Below, in pieces: positions 8,562 through 15,959 of a stretch of 21,007 nucleotides of DNA. Location: assembly GCA_001768155.1 (NCBI GenBank), contig MENC01000193.1, forward strand, positions 2,722 through 23,728, read 5' to 3'. A program made the translations under genes and the position numbers. How positions within the stretch are numbered: the stretch's first letter is position 1; every line of letters begins with the position of its first letter. This DNA comes from Bacteroidetes bacterium GWA2_30_7. GTDB taxonomy: Bacteria; Bacteroidota; Bacteroidia; Bacteroidales; GWF2-33-38. A model generated the notes under the pieces. It was not told the DNA's origin, did no database searches, and was given only the letters and a program-made list of their open reading frames with translations.

Positions 8562-8662
8562 TTTTTATTATCGAATTTCAATTATAACAAAAATTTTAAC
8601 GTGTATTATTTTATCTACTGCATTTTTAAATATATTTACACATAAATAATTTACACTAATTA

Positions 8663-8911
8663 ATGCGATTTCTATTTATATACTTATTGTTTTCACTCAT
8701 AATAGGTTATTCAAATTTATTTGCTATCGAAACAAATAAAATTGATAGCCGAAATAATTTTTTATATAAAACAGGCATAAACACCCTAAATGAAAGAAAA
8801 ATAGAATTTTGGAAAATGTTTTCTCATTATCAAAAGCCAAATGAAGAATTAAAAACAATTTATGTAAGTTTGTATAATTGGAACAAAATTTGCTTTAAAA
8901 TCGACTTTTAA
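8663..8911 (+). CDS. Small exported protein, unknown
   Basis: An 82-residue ORF with a clear signal peptide (MRFLFIYLLFSLIIGYSNLFA, then IETN). The mature part of about 60 residues is Lys-, Asn- and aromatic-rich (FWKMFSHYQKPNEELKTIYVSLYNW) and I do not recognise it. It ends 10 nt before the ATG of the next gene, suggesting a two-gene unit. It may be a genuine small secreted protein or the surviving 5' part of a longer gene; the next reading frame does not continue it. No cysteine pair, no metal motif and no lipobox are seen. Confidence 0.55.
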   Translation: MRFLFIYLLFSLIIGYSNLFAIETNKIDSRNNFLYKTGINTLNERKIEFWKMFSHYQKPNEELKTIYVSLYNWNKICFKIDF

Positions 8912-8921
8912 ATTAGCAAGA

Positions 8922-9668
8922 ATGAAAAAAATATTTATTATTATCCTAACAATTAGCTCATTAGTAGTTATTGCTCAAAAAAAGTCAAACTCAAAATTAT
9001 CGAATAATAAAATTAATGATATAGTAGTTGGTACTCCCGAAACTGATGGATGTGCTGCTGCGTGTATCACAATTGTTTTTAGTGAAGCTGCTTATTTTCT
9101 TATAGATGTAATGGCAGACCATCATGAGTATTTATTAGATAATTTGGAAACTTATCCAGAAGCATTATCTTTTGAAGCTATGTTTTTGGCTGCGGGAGGA
9201 ACAGATAATAGATTAAGTGTTTTACCCAGGATTAGAGGAACTGCCGGTATTTTTTCAACAGAGTTAAGATTTAATCAAGGAAGTTCTTTTAGCACTTCTT
9301 CAACAGACCAATTTTTGGAATGGCAAATTATAGAGTTTAATACTTTTCCTGCCGAAAAAGTAAATTTACGATTTGGTACAGGTCTTTTATTCGATTTAAT
9401 GGGTAATTCAGCTTATAATGAACACCTTTTGAGTGTTGAAACAAAATTCTTTGATAATAAAATGAGTTTCTTATTTGAAGGTCGATATGCTGCTGATTAT
9501 GCTAATTTAATTGATATTTATTCAGAAATTTCGTTAAGTGCAAAAATTAAAGCTATAAATTATAAGCACTTAAATGGTTATTTTATAATTGGTGGAATGT
9601 ATCAAAATTATTATAATTTAAAAGATATTAGTGGTTTACAAGTTGGGTTTCAGTTTTTAGTACACTAA
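8922..9668 (+). CDS. Exported protein, probable outer-membrane type, unknown
   Basis: A 248-residue protein with a signal peptide (MKKIFIIILTISSLVVIAQ). After a Ser/Asn/Lys-rich linker comes a short hydrophobic, cysteine-containing stretch (DGCAAACITIVFSEAAYFLIDVMADHHEY). The second half alternates polar and hydrophobic residues with aromatic ends (IFSTELRFNQGSS, KVNLRFGTGLLFDLMG, KMSFLFEGRYAADY, LKDISGLQVGFQFLVH), as outer-membrane barrels do. HLLSVETKFFDNKMSFLFEGRY resembles barrel hairpins but I recognise no family. It probably shares a transcript with the 82-residue protein upstream. Barrel assignment is inference. Confidence 0.7.
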   Translation: MKKIFIIILTISSLVVIAQKKSNSKLSNNKINDIVVGTPETDGCAAACITIVFSEAAYFLIDVMADHHEYLLDNLETYPEALSFEAMFLAAGGTDNRLSVLPRIRGTAGIFSTELRFNQGSSFSTSSTDQFLEWQIIEFNTFPAEKVNLRFGTGLLFDLMGNSAYNEHLLSVETKFFDNKMSFLFEGRYAADYANLIDIYSEISLSAKIKAINYKHLNGYFIIGGMYQNYYNLKDISGLQVGFQFLVH

Positions 9669-9781
9669 TTAATCTCAATATTGTCAATTGTTCATTATTA
9701 ATCATAGTTTTATCAAAAAAGTTTTTTTATTAGATTAATTTTTCCAAAATTTGTAAAGAATGAATATTAAATACTAAAATA

Positions 9782-10180
9782 ATGAAAAGCAACTATTTAT
9801 GTCCTCATTGCAGAGGTTATTTGAATGTAGGTGAAAATATTATTTTTGCAGCAAAAACAAAAACGCACAAAAGAGGATTAGTTCTTTTAAGTCCGAAAAT
9901 TGGAGATTATTCAGTTATAAATCATGTCGATTTTAAGTTTGAGCAAGGCGATTTAATTTCTTTTTATTGTCCGATTTGTAACATAAGCTTAGAAGCATCA
10001 CAAGTTAATAAAAATCTTGCGAATGTTATAATGATAGATGAAGCAGGAAAAGAATATGAAGTGTTCTTTTCTGGAATTGTTGGTGAACGATGCACATATA
10101 AAATTACTGATAAAAAAGTTGAAGCATTTGGAGATAAATCATCACAATACATTAATTTTTTCAATCTGTCTGCCAGATAA
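9782..10180 (+). CDS. Zinc-ribbon-like cytosolic protein, unknown
   Basis: A 132-residue protein with two CPxC knuckles, CPHC at residues 7-10 and CPIC at 63-66, spaced as in a split zinc ribbon that would hold one zinc ion. No signal peptide or membrane segment. The region between the knuckles is beta-rich (IIFAAKTKTHKRGLVLLSPKIGDYSV) and the C-terminal part (YEVFFSGIVGERCTYKITDKKVEAFG) looks like a small beta domain. The role is not evident; nucleic-acid or protein binding is possible but unproven. It stands alone, 113 nt after the preceding gene and converging on pth with a 13-nt gap; no exact TAnnTTTG element was found upstream. Confidence 0.7.
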   Translation: MKSNYLCPHCRGYLNVGENIIFAAKTKTHKRGLVLLSPKIGDYSVINHVDFKFEQGDLISFYCPICNISLEASQVNKNLANVIMIDEAGKEYEVFFSGIVGERCTYKITDKKVEAFGDKSSQYINFFNLSAR

Positions 10181-10193
10181 AATTATTATCTAA

Positions 10194-10757
10194 TTATTTA
10201 TTATTGAATTGATTCATAGTTTTTTCAATTCCCAGTGTTCCAAAACTACGAATAATATTTTTACAAACTTCGTAACGGTCGTTTAAAATTTTATTTTCTT
10301 CAGAAGTAATATCTCCGAGTACATAATTTATCTGACTTCCTTTATTAAATTCATTTCCAATTCCAAACCTCATTCTGGAAAAATTATTAGAACCAATTAC
10401 TTGAGTTATATCTAATAATCCATTGTGTCCGCCATCGCCACCTTTTTGCCTTATTCTGATTGTACCAAACGGAAGTGCTAAATCGTCAACAATGACTAAA
10501 AGATTTTGTGGTTCGATTTTTTCTTTTTGAAGCCAATAATTAATTGCTTTTCCACTCAAATTCATGAATGTTGTAGGTTTTATTAGAATAAAAGTCCTTG
10601 ACTTAAATTTATAAGTAGCTTTATATGCCAGACGGTCTTCCTCAAAAATAATATTGGACTCTCTTGCAAGAGAATCCAATATTAAAAAACCTATATTATG
10701 ACGTGTATTTTGATACTTTTCGCCGATATTGCCAAGACCTGCAATAAGATATTTCAA
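10194..10757 (-). CDS. pth: Peptidyl-tRNA hydrolase
   Basis: The enzyme releases peptides from tRNAs dropped by ribosomes. All expected residues are present in the 187-residue protein: Asn10 and His20 (catalytic) in AGLGNIGEKYQNTRHNIGF, Asn66 in FMNLSG, the Asp pair 91-92 in VIVDDLALPFG, and Asn112 in GGHNGL. The start codon is TTG at 10757: the translation MKYLIAGLGN aligns with the family start, and upstream in frame only ATA, ATA, ACC and GCT occur before TAA at 10770-10772. It is the last gene of the prs-rplY-pth order, but a 399-nt gap with a palindromic element separates it from rplY, and no TAnnTTTG element was seen just upstream. The TTG start may lower translation. Confidence 0.96.
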   Translation of the reverse strand: MKYLIAGLGNIGEKYQNTRHNIGFLILDSLARESNIIFEEDRLAYKATYKFKSRTFILIKPTTFMNLSGKAINYWLQKEKIEPQNLLVIVDDLALPFGTIRIRQKGGDGGHNGLLDITQVIGSNNFSRMRFGIGNEFNKGSQINYVLGDITSEENKILNDRYEVCKNIIRSFGTLGIEKTMNQFNNK

Positions 10758-10794
10758 AGCGGTTATTATTTAATATTTTTGGAGTTTTAGTGTA

Positions 10795-10929
10795 ATTCCT
10801 AAAATTCGCAGATTATAAGTTAATTTGTTGTTTACCAGTCAGGTGAAAACACATGACTGACGCACCCTGCCTCTTGCAGGTGTTTTCACCTACAAGTACT
10901 TAAAGATAAACTTGCGGATTTAAGGTAAT
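10795..10929. repeat. Palindromic element of about 135 bp (REP/MITE-like or structured RNA)
   Basis: A perfect 12-bp inverted repeat, AGGTGAAAACAC (10841-10852) and GTGTTTTCACCT (10880-10891), surrounds a smaller hairpin CCTGC-CTCTT-GCAGG (10866-10880). A competing stem joins CAGTCA (10836-10841) with TGACTG (10854-10859), and AGGTG-TTTT-CACCT (10878-10891) folds on its own. Outer imperfect arms continue to the ends (ATTCCTAAAATTCGCA at 10795-10810 against the complement of TGCGGATTTAAGGTAAT at 10913-10929). The core is clearly richer in GC than the flanks. On the minus strand the hairpin is preceded by GTAG, as in REP elements mobilised by REP-associated tyrosine transposases. There is no T-run, so it is not an intrinsic terminator. 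It has no plausible ORF. Confidence 0.75.
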
Positions 10930-10994
10930 ATAATAATATTTCGCATTTATCCATTAAATAGTAACTCTAAGAAAACTACATATTTTAAAAATAA

Positions 10995-11040
10995 CAAATT
11001 TCAAGTTTCAAATCTCAAATAAATCACAAATTACAATTAC
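10995..11040. repeat. 7-bp quasi-tandem repeats (CAAATTT type)
   Basis: Four consecutive 7-mers on the plus strand: caaattt, caagttt, caaatct, caaataa (10995-11022), then a decaying tail. The complement reads tttgaga, tttgaaa, cttgaaa, the same unit type as tttgaga, tttgagg, tttgaag at 19657-19677. The remainder of the 399-nt gap between rplY and pth (11041-11156) is AT-rich, with GGAGTTTT and GGAATTT words but no gene that I can support. Confidence 0.55.
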
Positions 11041-11156
11041 CTAATATACAAACGGTTTTGAAAATTGGAGTTTTGAGAATTGGAATTTATTTGACATTTG
11101 TTTTTTGGAGTTTTCTTACTAACACTAAATATTATATCTTAAATCTTACTTCTTAC

Positions 11157-11798
11157 TTATTTTTTAGTTTCTACAGGTGTTTCTGCAGGGGGGGTAGTTG
11201 TTGTTGCTGCGGCTGCCGCTGCTACTGGAGTTTCACCAACTTCCATTCCTTTAGCTGCTCTTGTTAATTTAACTGATGCTACAACTGTATTTGAGCTGTC
11301 GGTTAATTTAACATTATCTATTTTTATATCCCCCACTTTAATAGTTTTTCCTAATTCAACATCAGTTACATCTATTTCAATAATGTCGGGAATTGCATTA
11401 GGAAATCCACTTACTTTTAATTTTCTTCTTTCAAGATTTAATTTACCACCTTCTTTAACACCTTTGGCAAATCCATTTAATTTAACTGGAACAGGAACTG
11501 TAACATTTTTATCATCAAATACTTGTAAAAAATCAATATGAATAACTTTATCACTTACAGGATGAACTTGAATTTCTCGCATAACTGCATTATATTCAGC
11601 ATTTTCAAGTTTGATTTTTGCAATGTAAACATTGGGAGTATAAATCAAATTTAAAAATTCTTTTTCTGATGCAGAAAAATGAACATTTTCTTTTCCTCCA
11701 TAAATAACGCAAGGAATCTTTTCCTCTTTTCTAAGCTGTGACGCATTTTTTTTACCAATTTCTTTTCTTAATTCACCTTTAACTTCAAATGTTTTCAT
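11157..11798 (-). CDS. rplY: 50S ribosomal protein L25 / general stress protein Ctc
   Basis: A 213-residue L25 of the long CTC type. Residues 1-95 form the 5S-rRNA-binding L25 domain (MKTFEVKGELRKEIGKKNASQLRKEEKIPCVIYGG, HPVSDKVIHIDFLQV); 96-187 form the beta-rich C-terminal domain (VPVPVKLNGFAKGVKEGGKLNLERRKLKVSG, DIIEIDVTDVELGKTIKVGDIKI). The last 20-odd residues are a low-complexity Ala/Thr/Pro tail (AAAAAATTTTPPAETPVETKK), encoded partly by a run of seven C. The tail is not part of either domain. The gene follows prs by 105 nt, within which lies a strong own promoter and a small hairpin in the leader, so it can be expressed independently of prs. Confidence 0.95.
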   Translation of the reverse strand: MKTFEVKGELRKEIGKKNASQLRKEEKIPCVIYGGKENVHFSASEKEFLNLIYTPNVYIAKIKLENAEYNAVMREIQVHPVSDKVIHIDFLQVFDDKNVTVPVPVKLNGFAKGVKEGGKLNLERRKLKVSGFPNAIPDIIEIDVTDVELGKTIKVGDIKIDNVKLTDSSNTVVASVKLTRAAKGMEVGETPVAAAAAATTTTPPAETPVETKK

Positions 11799-11823
11799 TG
11801 TTTTAATTTTTATGTGCTACTCA

Positions 11824-11840
11824 ATTCTGTTTTTCAGAAT
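11824..11840 (-). promoter_or_regulatory. Small leader hairpin before rplY
   Basis: ATTCTG and CAGAAT form a perfect 6-bp inverted repeat with a 5-nt A/T loop inside the predicted 5' leader of rplY. It may be a ribosomal-protein leader structure; in gammaproteobacteria L25 represses its own mRNA, but this is a different phylum and the link is only inference. Confidence 0.35.
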
Positions 11841-11871
11841 CCCATTACACGTTAATAAAATTTTAAGAGTG

Positions 11872-11902
11872 CAAAGTTAAGAATAATTTTATTTTTTGCA
11901 AA
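11872..11902 (-). promoter_or_regulatory. Bacteroidota promoter for rplY
   Basis: On the minus strand TTTG (11902-11899), a 19-nt spacer and TAACTTTG (11879-11872) match the Bacteroidota -33/-7 consensus closely. The TTTG is itself part of a second TAACTTTG (11906-11899) whose TAA is the stop codon of prs. Predicted leader about 65-70 nt. Confidence 0.65.
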
Positions 11903-11903
11903 G

Positions 11904-12854
11904 TTACATAATAAAATTAGAACTGATTGATTTGTAATTATATACTTTGCTCATTACTTCTGCCAACAATGGTGCAACTGAAAGAGTTGTAATTTTTTTA
12001 CATTCTTTTTTTGAAGGAATAGTATCGGTAACAATAACTTCGGTTATTGCAGATTTTTCAATTCGTTCGTAAGCTGGACCAGATAATACCGGATGAGTTG
12101 CCATGGCTCTTACACTTTTTGCTCCTTTTTCGAGCATTAATTCAGCAGCAGCAGTAATTGTTCCGGCAGTATCAATTATATCGTCAACCAAAATAACGTT
12201 TTTATCTTTTACATCACCAATTACAACCATTTTTCCAACTTCATTAGGTTTTTCTCGATGTTTGTAACAAATAACCATTTCGCTGTTAAAAAATTTGGAA
12301 TATGCTTGTGAGCGTTTTGTCCCGCCAACATCTGGAGCAGCAACTACTAAGTTTTCTAATTGTAAGTTTTTAATGTAGGGAACAAAAAGAGATGATGCGT
12401 ATAAATGGTCAACAGGGACATCAAAGAATCCTTGAATTTGGTCGGCATGTAAGTCCATTGTCATTACTCGGTTAACTCCGGCAGCAACTAATAAATTAGC
12501 AACTAATTTTGAACCAATTGCAACTCTTGATTTATCTTTTCGGTCTTGACGGGCAAATCCAAAGTAAGGGATTACTGCAACTATTTTATATGCTGATGCT
12601 CTTTTTGCAGCATCTATTAATAGTAGTAATTCGAATAAATTTTCTAAAGGCTGAAAAGTTGACTGAATAATAAATACAGTTGAACCTCTAACTGTTTCAT
12701 CATAAGAAGTTTGAAATTCGCCATCGCTAAATTTAATTACTGATGTTTTTCCTAATGGAACACCATATTCTTTAGCAATGTTTTCACTTAGATAGCGTGT
12801 AGCACTACCAGTAAAAAATTTCATGTCAGAATGAATAGTCATTTTTTTAAGCAT
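11904..12854 (-). CDS. prs: Ribose-phosphate pyrophosphokinase (PRPP synthetase)
   Basis: This cytosolic enzyme makes PRPP from ribose 5-phosphate and ATP for nucleotide, His, Trp and NAD synthesis. The 316 residues match class I length. Landmarks: FSDGEFQTSYDETVRG near 42-57, the ATP-binding flexible loop ARQDRKDK at 101-108, HADQIQGFF at 136-144, APDVGGTKR near 173-181, and the PRPP-binding signature VILVDDIIDTAGT at 220-232. The start at 12854 gives MLKKMTIHSDMKFF; starts at the internal Met5 or Met11 are possible and would still keep the conserved KFFTGSATRYL. A -7 promoter element ends 30 nt upstream. It heads the prs-rplY-pth order typical of many bacteria. Confidence 0.96.
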   Translation of the reverse strand: MLKKMTIHSDMKFFTGSATRYLSENIAKEYGVPLGKTSVIKFSDGEFQTSYDETVRGSTVFIIQSTFQPLENLFELLLLIDAAKRASAYKIVAVIPYFGFARQDRKDKSRVAIGSKLVANLLVAAGVNRVMTMDLHADQIQGFFDVPVDHLYASSLFVPYIKNLQLENLVVAAPDVGGTKRSQAYSKFFNSEMVICYKHREKPNEVGKMVVIGDVKDKNVILVDDIIDTAGTITAAAELMLEKGAKSVRAMATHPVLSGPAYERIEKSAITEVIVTDTIPSKKECKKITTLSVAPLLAEVMSKVYNYKSISSNFIM

Positions 12855-12883
12855 TTAATTATTAAATAATTACATTTGTTGTG

Positions 12884-12891
12884 CAAAGGTA
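12884..12891 (-). promoter_or_regulatory. Candidate -7 element for prs
   Basis: TACCTTTG followed by C on the minus strand is a canonical Bacteroidota -7 element, 30 nt before the prs start at 12854. No clear -33 TTTG at standard spacing. Confidence 0.5.
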
Positions 12892-12930
12892 AAAGATATA
12901 TTTTTTAAACAGTAAATTTTAATCAATTTT

Positions 12931-13539
12931 TCACAAAACAATATTAACAGACCTGTTAATATCTTTTATGAAATTCAGAATCTTTTCTTTGCCTACTCCT
13001 GTTTCTGACGAACTTAAAAAAATTGATGGAATTTCGTCCCAATATTTTAATAATTCTTTTTTAAATGCAGCAATATTACTTTGAATTTTAGGAGGTGAAA
13101 GCTTATCGCATTTTGTAAATATTAATGCAATTGGTATATTATTTTCTCCAATAAAATTAATAAAATCAATATCAAATTTTTGAGGCTCAAGTCGAGAATC
13201 GATAAGAATAAAAAGTGTTGTTAAATTTGCTCGATTTAAAATGTAATTATTAATCATTTTAGAGATTTTTTCTCGTAATGTTTTTGACAATTTTGCATAG
13301 CCATATCCTGGTAAATCAACCAAATACCATGAAGTATTAATTAAAAAATGATTTATTGTTTGTGTTTTTCCGGGACGACCCGATGTTTTGGCTAACTTTT
13401 TTTGATTTGTAAGCATATTTATTAACGATGACTTTCCAACATTTGAACGTCCGATAAATGCAAATTCATTTAATTTTGTAATCGGACATTTATCAACGTG
13501 GTCAATCGAACTAATAAATGTTGCTTCTTTAATTTCCAT
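12931..13539 (-). CDS. engB: Ribosome biogenesis GTPase EngB/YsxC
   Basis: An essential-type GTPase needed for large ribosomal subunit assembly. The 202-residue protein has all G motifs: G1 GRSNVGKS at 30-37, G2 around Thr61 in GKTQTINHF, G3 DLPG at 75-78 in VDLPGYGYA, G4 TKCD at 142-145, and G5 SSSETG at 176-181. It starts 5 nt after the stop of manA on the same strand, so the two are surely co-transcribed. It ends 76 nt before the prs start codon, and prs carries its own -7 element. Confidence 0.96.
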   Translation of the reverse strand: MEIKEATFISSIDHVDKCPITKLNEFAFIGRSNVGKSSLINMLTNQKKLAKTSGRPGKTQTINHFLINTSWYLVDLPGYGYAKLSKTLREKISKMINNYILNRANLTTLFILIDSRLEPQKFDIDFINFIGENNIPIALIFTKCDKLSPPKIQSNIAAFKKELLKYWDEIPSIFLSSSETGVGKEKILNFIKDINRSVNIVL

Positions 13540-13544
13540 TTTTT

Positions 13545-14531
13545 TTATTTTAAGTCAATATAAACCTCAAGAAGTTTAGCACAAGAATCGGTAATTAGAT
13601 TAATATTTTCTAAAACCGCAGGAATAAGTACAGTTTCGCCCATATTTACAATGGTTGTTAAATTATTGTCATCAATAATGCTAAAACTACCTTCTAAACA
13701 CATTAAAATTACAAATGAATCCAGTAGGCTGTAATTTAGATTAATAGATTTTGTAAGATTGATAATATTTGTTGTAAAAAATTCAGTTTTAATTATTTCT
13801 GAGCTAAAATCGTTTATTAAGTTATAGCTGGTCTTATAATTTTCAATTAACTTATAATCAATTGCATCTAAAGCTAAATCAACGTGCAATTCTCTGAAAT
13901 TTCCATGTTCATCTGGTCTGTTCCAATCAAATAAACGATAAGTAATGTCAGAAGTTTGTTGAATTTCGGCTAATAAAATTCCTTTTTTTATTGCATGAAT
14001 TCTACCGGCAGGAAGGAAAAAAACATCTCCTTTTTTTACATTTTCATGGTTTAAATATTTTATAAGTGTGTTATTATTTATTGATTCATTTAAAATTTCT
14101 TGATTGATTTCTTGATTGAACCCTGAAATTAATTGAGAATCTTTTTCTGCCTGAACCACATACCACATTTCGGTTTTGCCATAAGCATTATGACGCTTTT
14201 TTGCAAGTTCATTATCGGGGTGAACCTGAATTGATAAATCGTCGGTAGCATCAATAAATTTGATTAAAAGTGGAAATTCAACACCATATTTTTCAAACAC
14301 TTTTTCGCCAACAATATCGCCCATATAAATTTCAATAATTTCCTGCAAATCATTTCCTTCTAAAAAACCATTGCTAACTACTGAAATATTTTCTTCAATC
14401 GAAGAAATTTCCCAACTTTCACCGCTTTTGTCGGTTGCTTCATGTTTATTTAAAATAGTTTTTAATTTATTCCCACCCCAAATTTTATCTTTAATAATGG
14501 GTTCAAATTTAAATGGATATAAATGATTCAT
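13545..14531 (-). CDS. manA: Mannose-6-phosphate isomerase, class I (short form)
   Basis: The enzyme interconverts fructose 6-phosphate and mannose 6-phosphate, feeding GDP-mannose and surface polysaccharide synthesis. The 328-residue protein is the short bacterial type I form with a cupin fold. Predicted zinc ligands are Gln102 and His104 (QVHPDNELA), Glu121 (GKTEMWYV) and His179 (PAGRIHAI); Arg199 in TYRLFDWNR is the likely catalytic Arg. The N-terminus YPFKFEPIIKDKIWGG is typical. The second half (about 230-328) is a more divergent cupin lobe. First gene of the manA-engB pair; upstream it faces the plus-strand gene at 14602, and no exact -7 element was found on its strand in that 70-nt gap. 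Confidence 0.94.
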   Translation of the reverse strand: MNHLYPFKFEPIIKDKIWGGNKLKTILNKHEATDKSGESWEISSIEENISVVSNGFLEGNDLQEIIEIYMGDIVGEKVFEKYGVEFPLLIKFIDATDDLSIQVHPDNELAKKRHNAYGKTEMWYVVQAEKDSQLISGFNQEINQEILNESINNNTLIKYLNHENVKKGDVFFLPAGRIHAIKKGILLAEIQQTSDITYRLFDWNRPDEHGNFRELHVDLALDAIDYKLIENYKTSYNLINDFSSEIIKTEFFTTNIINLTKSINLNYSLLDSFVILMCLEGSFSIIDDNNLTTIVNMGETVLIPAVLENINLITDSCAKLLEVYIDLK

Positions 14532-14579
14532 AATTAGAAAAATTGATTGTAAAATTACAACTTATATCTTAAAAATTTA

Positions 14580-14587
14580 TAATTTTG
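14580..14587 (+). promoter_or_regulatory. Candidate -7 element for the 111-aa membrane protein
   Basis: TAATTTTG matches TAnnTTTG and lies 14 nt before the ATG at 14602, implying a very short leader. Confidence 0.35.
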
Positions 14588-14601
14588 TTCAAAACTTATT
14601 A

Positions 14602-14937
14602 ATGGAAAGCTTCACGTCAAAAACTATTAACTCTTTAATCAATGTAATAGAGTCGAATGTAAATGATTCAGAATCAAAGAAAAAAGCTTTTTCGGAACTT
14701 GGTAATACTGTAAAATATGTTCCAAATACAGTATTTCAATATTCGTTTTGGCTTTTTCTGTTTATAATAATTTTATTGGAATTTATTTTAAACACGATAT
14801 TAAGTGGATTTGAACCAGTTAGAATAATTACAGTCGGGTTTTATTTATTAAATGCTTTAATTATCAGTTATGTACTTGCATATTTATTAAAATTAAAATC
14901 AAAAAAAATCATTAAAAAGCGATTATCAACAAAATGA
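14602..14937 (+). CDS. Small two-TM membrane protein, unknown
   Basis: A 111-residue protein: a polar, Ser/Asn/Lys-rich N-terminal part (residues 1-40), then two predicted transmembrane helices (about 47-67, YSFWLFLFIIILLEFILNTIL, and about 75-96, ITVGFYLLNALIISYVLAYLL), and a strongly basic C-terminus (KLKSKKIIKKRLSTK) that should stay in the cytoplasm. No recognised family. It lies between manA and the restriction gene, 53 nt before the latter, which has its own -7 element, so it is probably not part of the restriction-modification unit. Confidence 0.65.
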   Translation: MESFTSKTINSLINVIESNVNDSESKKKAFSELGNTVKYVPNTVFQYSFWLFLFIIILLEFILNTILSGFEPVRIITVGFYLLNALIISYVLAYLLKLKSKKIIKKRLSTK

Positions 14938-14962
14938 AAACAATTTTAGGATTTTAAATTAA

Positions 14963-14970
14963 TAATTTTG
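14963..14970 (+). promoter_or_regulatory. Candidate -7 element for the restriction endonuclease gene
   Basis: TAATTTTG followed by C matches TAnnTTTG and lies 20 nt before the ATG at 14991. No -33 TTTG was found. Confidence 0.4.
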
Positions 14971-14990
14971 CAAAAAAGAAAATAAAATAT

Positions 14991-15947
14991 ATGAATATCT
15001 TTCAAAGACTTGAGGCATTTGTCACAAATACTTTCAAAACAACATTAGACATATTTTTAGAAGCTCTTAAAATGAGCCCGAATGCACAAGGATATGTGAG
15101 TGGTTCAATCAGTGAACTTCTCTTAAAGAAAAATTTGCAAGAGCTAGGTTTTGAAGTAAAACGGATTCGTGAAAAATGGGAAGGGAAAAAGCATTCACAG
15201 CATCACGGTGATTTTTATTTCCGCAAAAATGACCAAAGTCCTTGGTTTGTTCTTGAATCAAAAGGAGTAAAATCAAATACAGAACATTGGAACAAACTTT
15301 ATAATTATCCGAAACTTAAAAAGGTTCTTTTTGATTACCAGGAATTAATTCATTGGATTGACACTGCCAAAGAGGTTGAACCACAAATTGAAAAATGGAT
15401 TGCCGAAAATCTTCCTGAAATGGTTAATTCTCCAACACTTTACTCGTTTGAAGAAATTCAAGATTATTTAAAAACTCCACCGAAAAAAGAAACTGATAAA
15501 CTTGTTTCAATGAAAGAACTTGCAAACTATACAAGAGATGAAATTGATAAAATGATTAAAGATAAGTTGATGTATTTAATGAGTAAAGTTAGAGTTCTTG
15601 ACACTCACTTTGTATCAGGTGCAGGTGGCGGAGAACGAACACAAGCCACACCACGAAAAGATGAATTCAACTTAATTTCAGTTGACATATTCCTTAGATT
15701 TAACGAACACAAATTTTTATTTGCAAATCCAAAACACCTTGACTCATCAGGCAAAGATGCAAATCATTTGCAACAGAATTATATTATGGGTTTTGTTTTT
15801 CCGCAAACAGACGGTTCATTTAAACTTGATTTAACTGACGAGTGGAGTGAAGATTTTAATGAAGTGTGTGAAACGCTTATCGCTGCTGATGCTGTGAATG
15901 AAAATGATATGCAAATTGACAACAGAAATGTTGTTGTTGAAAACTAA
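14991..15947 (+). CDS. PD-(D/E)xK restriction endonuclease of a methylase-linked system
   Basis: A 318-residue protein without signal peptide. GSISELLLKKNLQELGFEVKRIR (38-60) looks like the first helix and strand of a restriction fold, with Glu42 a possible accessory acid. HGDFYF places Asp74, and WFVLESKG places Glu89 and Lys91, giving the D-x14-ExK core of PD-(D/E)xK nucleases. A Lys/Glu-rich linker (160-195) leads to a second beta-rich domain (about 196-290: LDTHFVSGAGGGERTQATPRKDEFNLISVDIFLRF). The adjacent gene is an adenine methylase with a fused recognition domain, so this protein is most likely the cutting partner, either read in tandem or from its own promoter. The exact family name and the recognition site cannot be given from sequence alone. 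Confidence 0.75.
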   Translation: MNIFQRLEAFVTNTFKTTLDIFLEALKMSPNAQGYVSGSISELLLKKNLQELGFEVKRIREKWEGKKHSQHHGDFYFRKNDQSPWFVLESKGVKSNTEHWNKLYNYPKLKKVLFDYQELIHWIDTAKEVEPQIEKWIAENLPEMVNSPTLYSFEEIQDYLKTPPKKETDKLVSMKELANYTRDEIDKMIKDKLMYLMSKVRVLDTHFVSGAGGGERTQATPRKDEFNLISVDIFLRFNEHKFLFANPKHLDSSGKDANHLQQNYIMGFVFPQTDGSFKLDLTDEWSEDFNEVCETLIAADAVNENDMQIDNRNVVVEN

Positions 15948-15959
15948 ATTTTCAGTTTT

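Noticed and set aside
8458..8649. Plus-strand ORF of 63 codons
   Set aside because: Its first half is antisense to the signal peptide of the PagL-like protein and the rest is AT-rich intergenic sequence.
10836..10891. Possible intrinsic terminator between rplY and pth
   Set aside because: The stems are strong but neither strand has a T-run after them.
11058..11267. Plus-strand ORF of 69 codons with a Cys-rich end
   Set aside because: It is the mirror of the Ala/Thr/Pro codons of rplY plus AT-rich gap sequence; the Cys run comes from GCTGCTGCC-type codons read in reverse.
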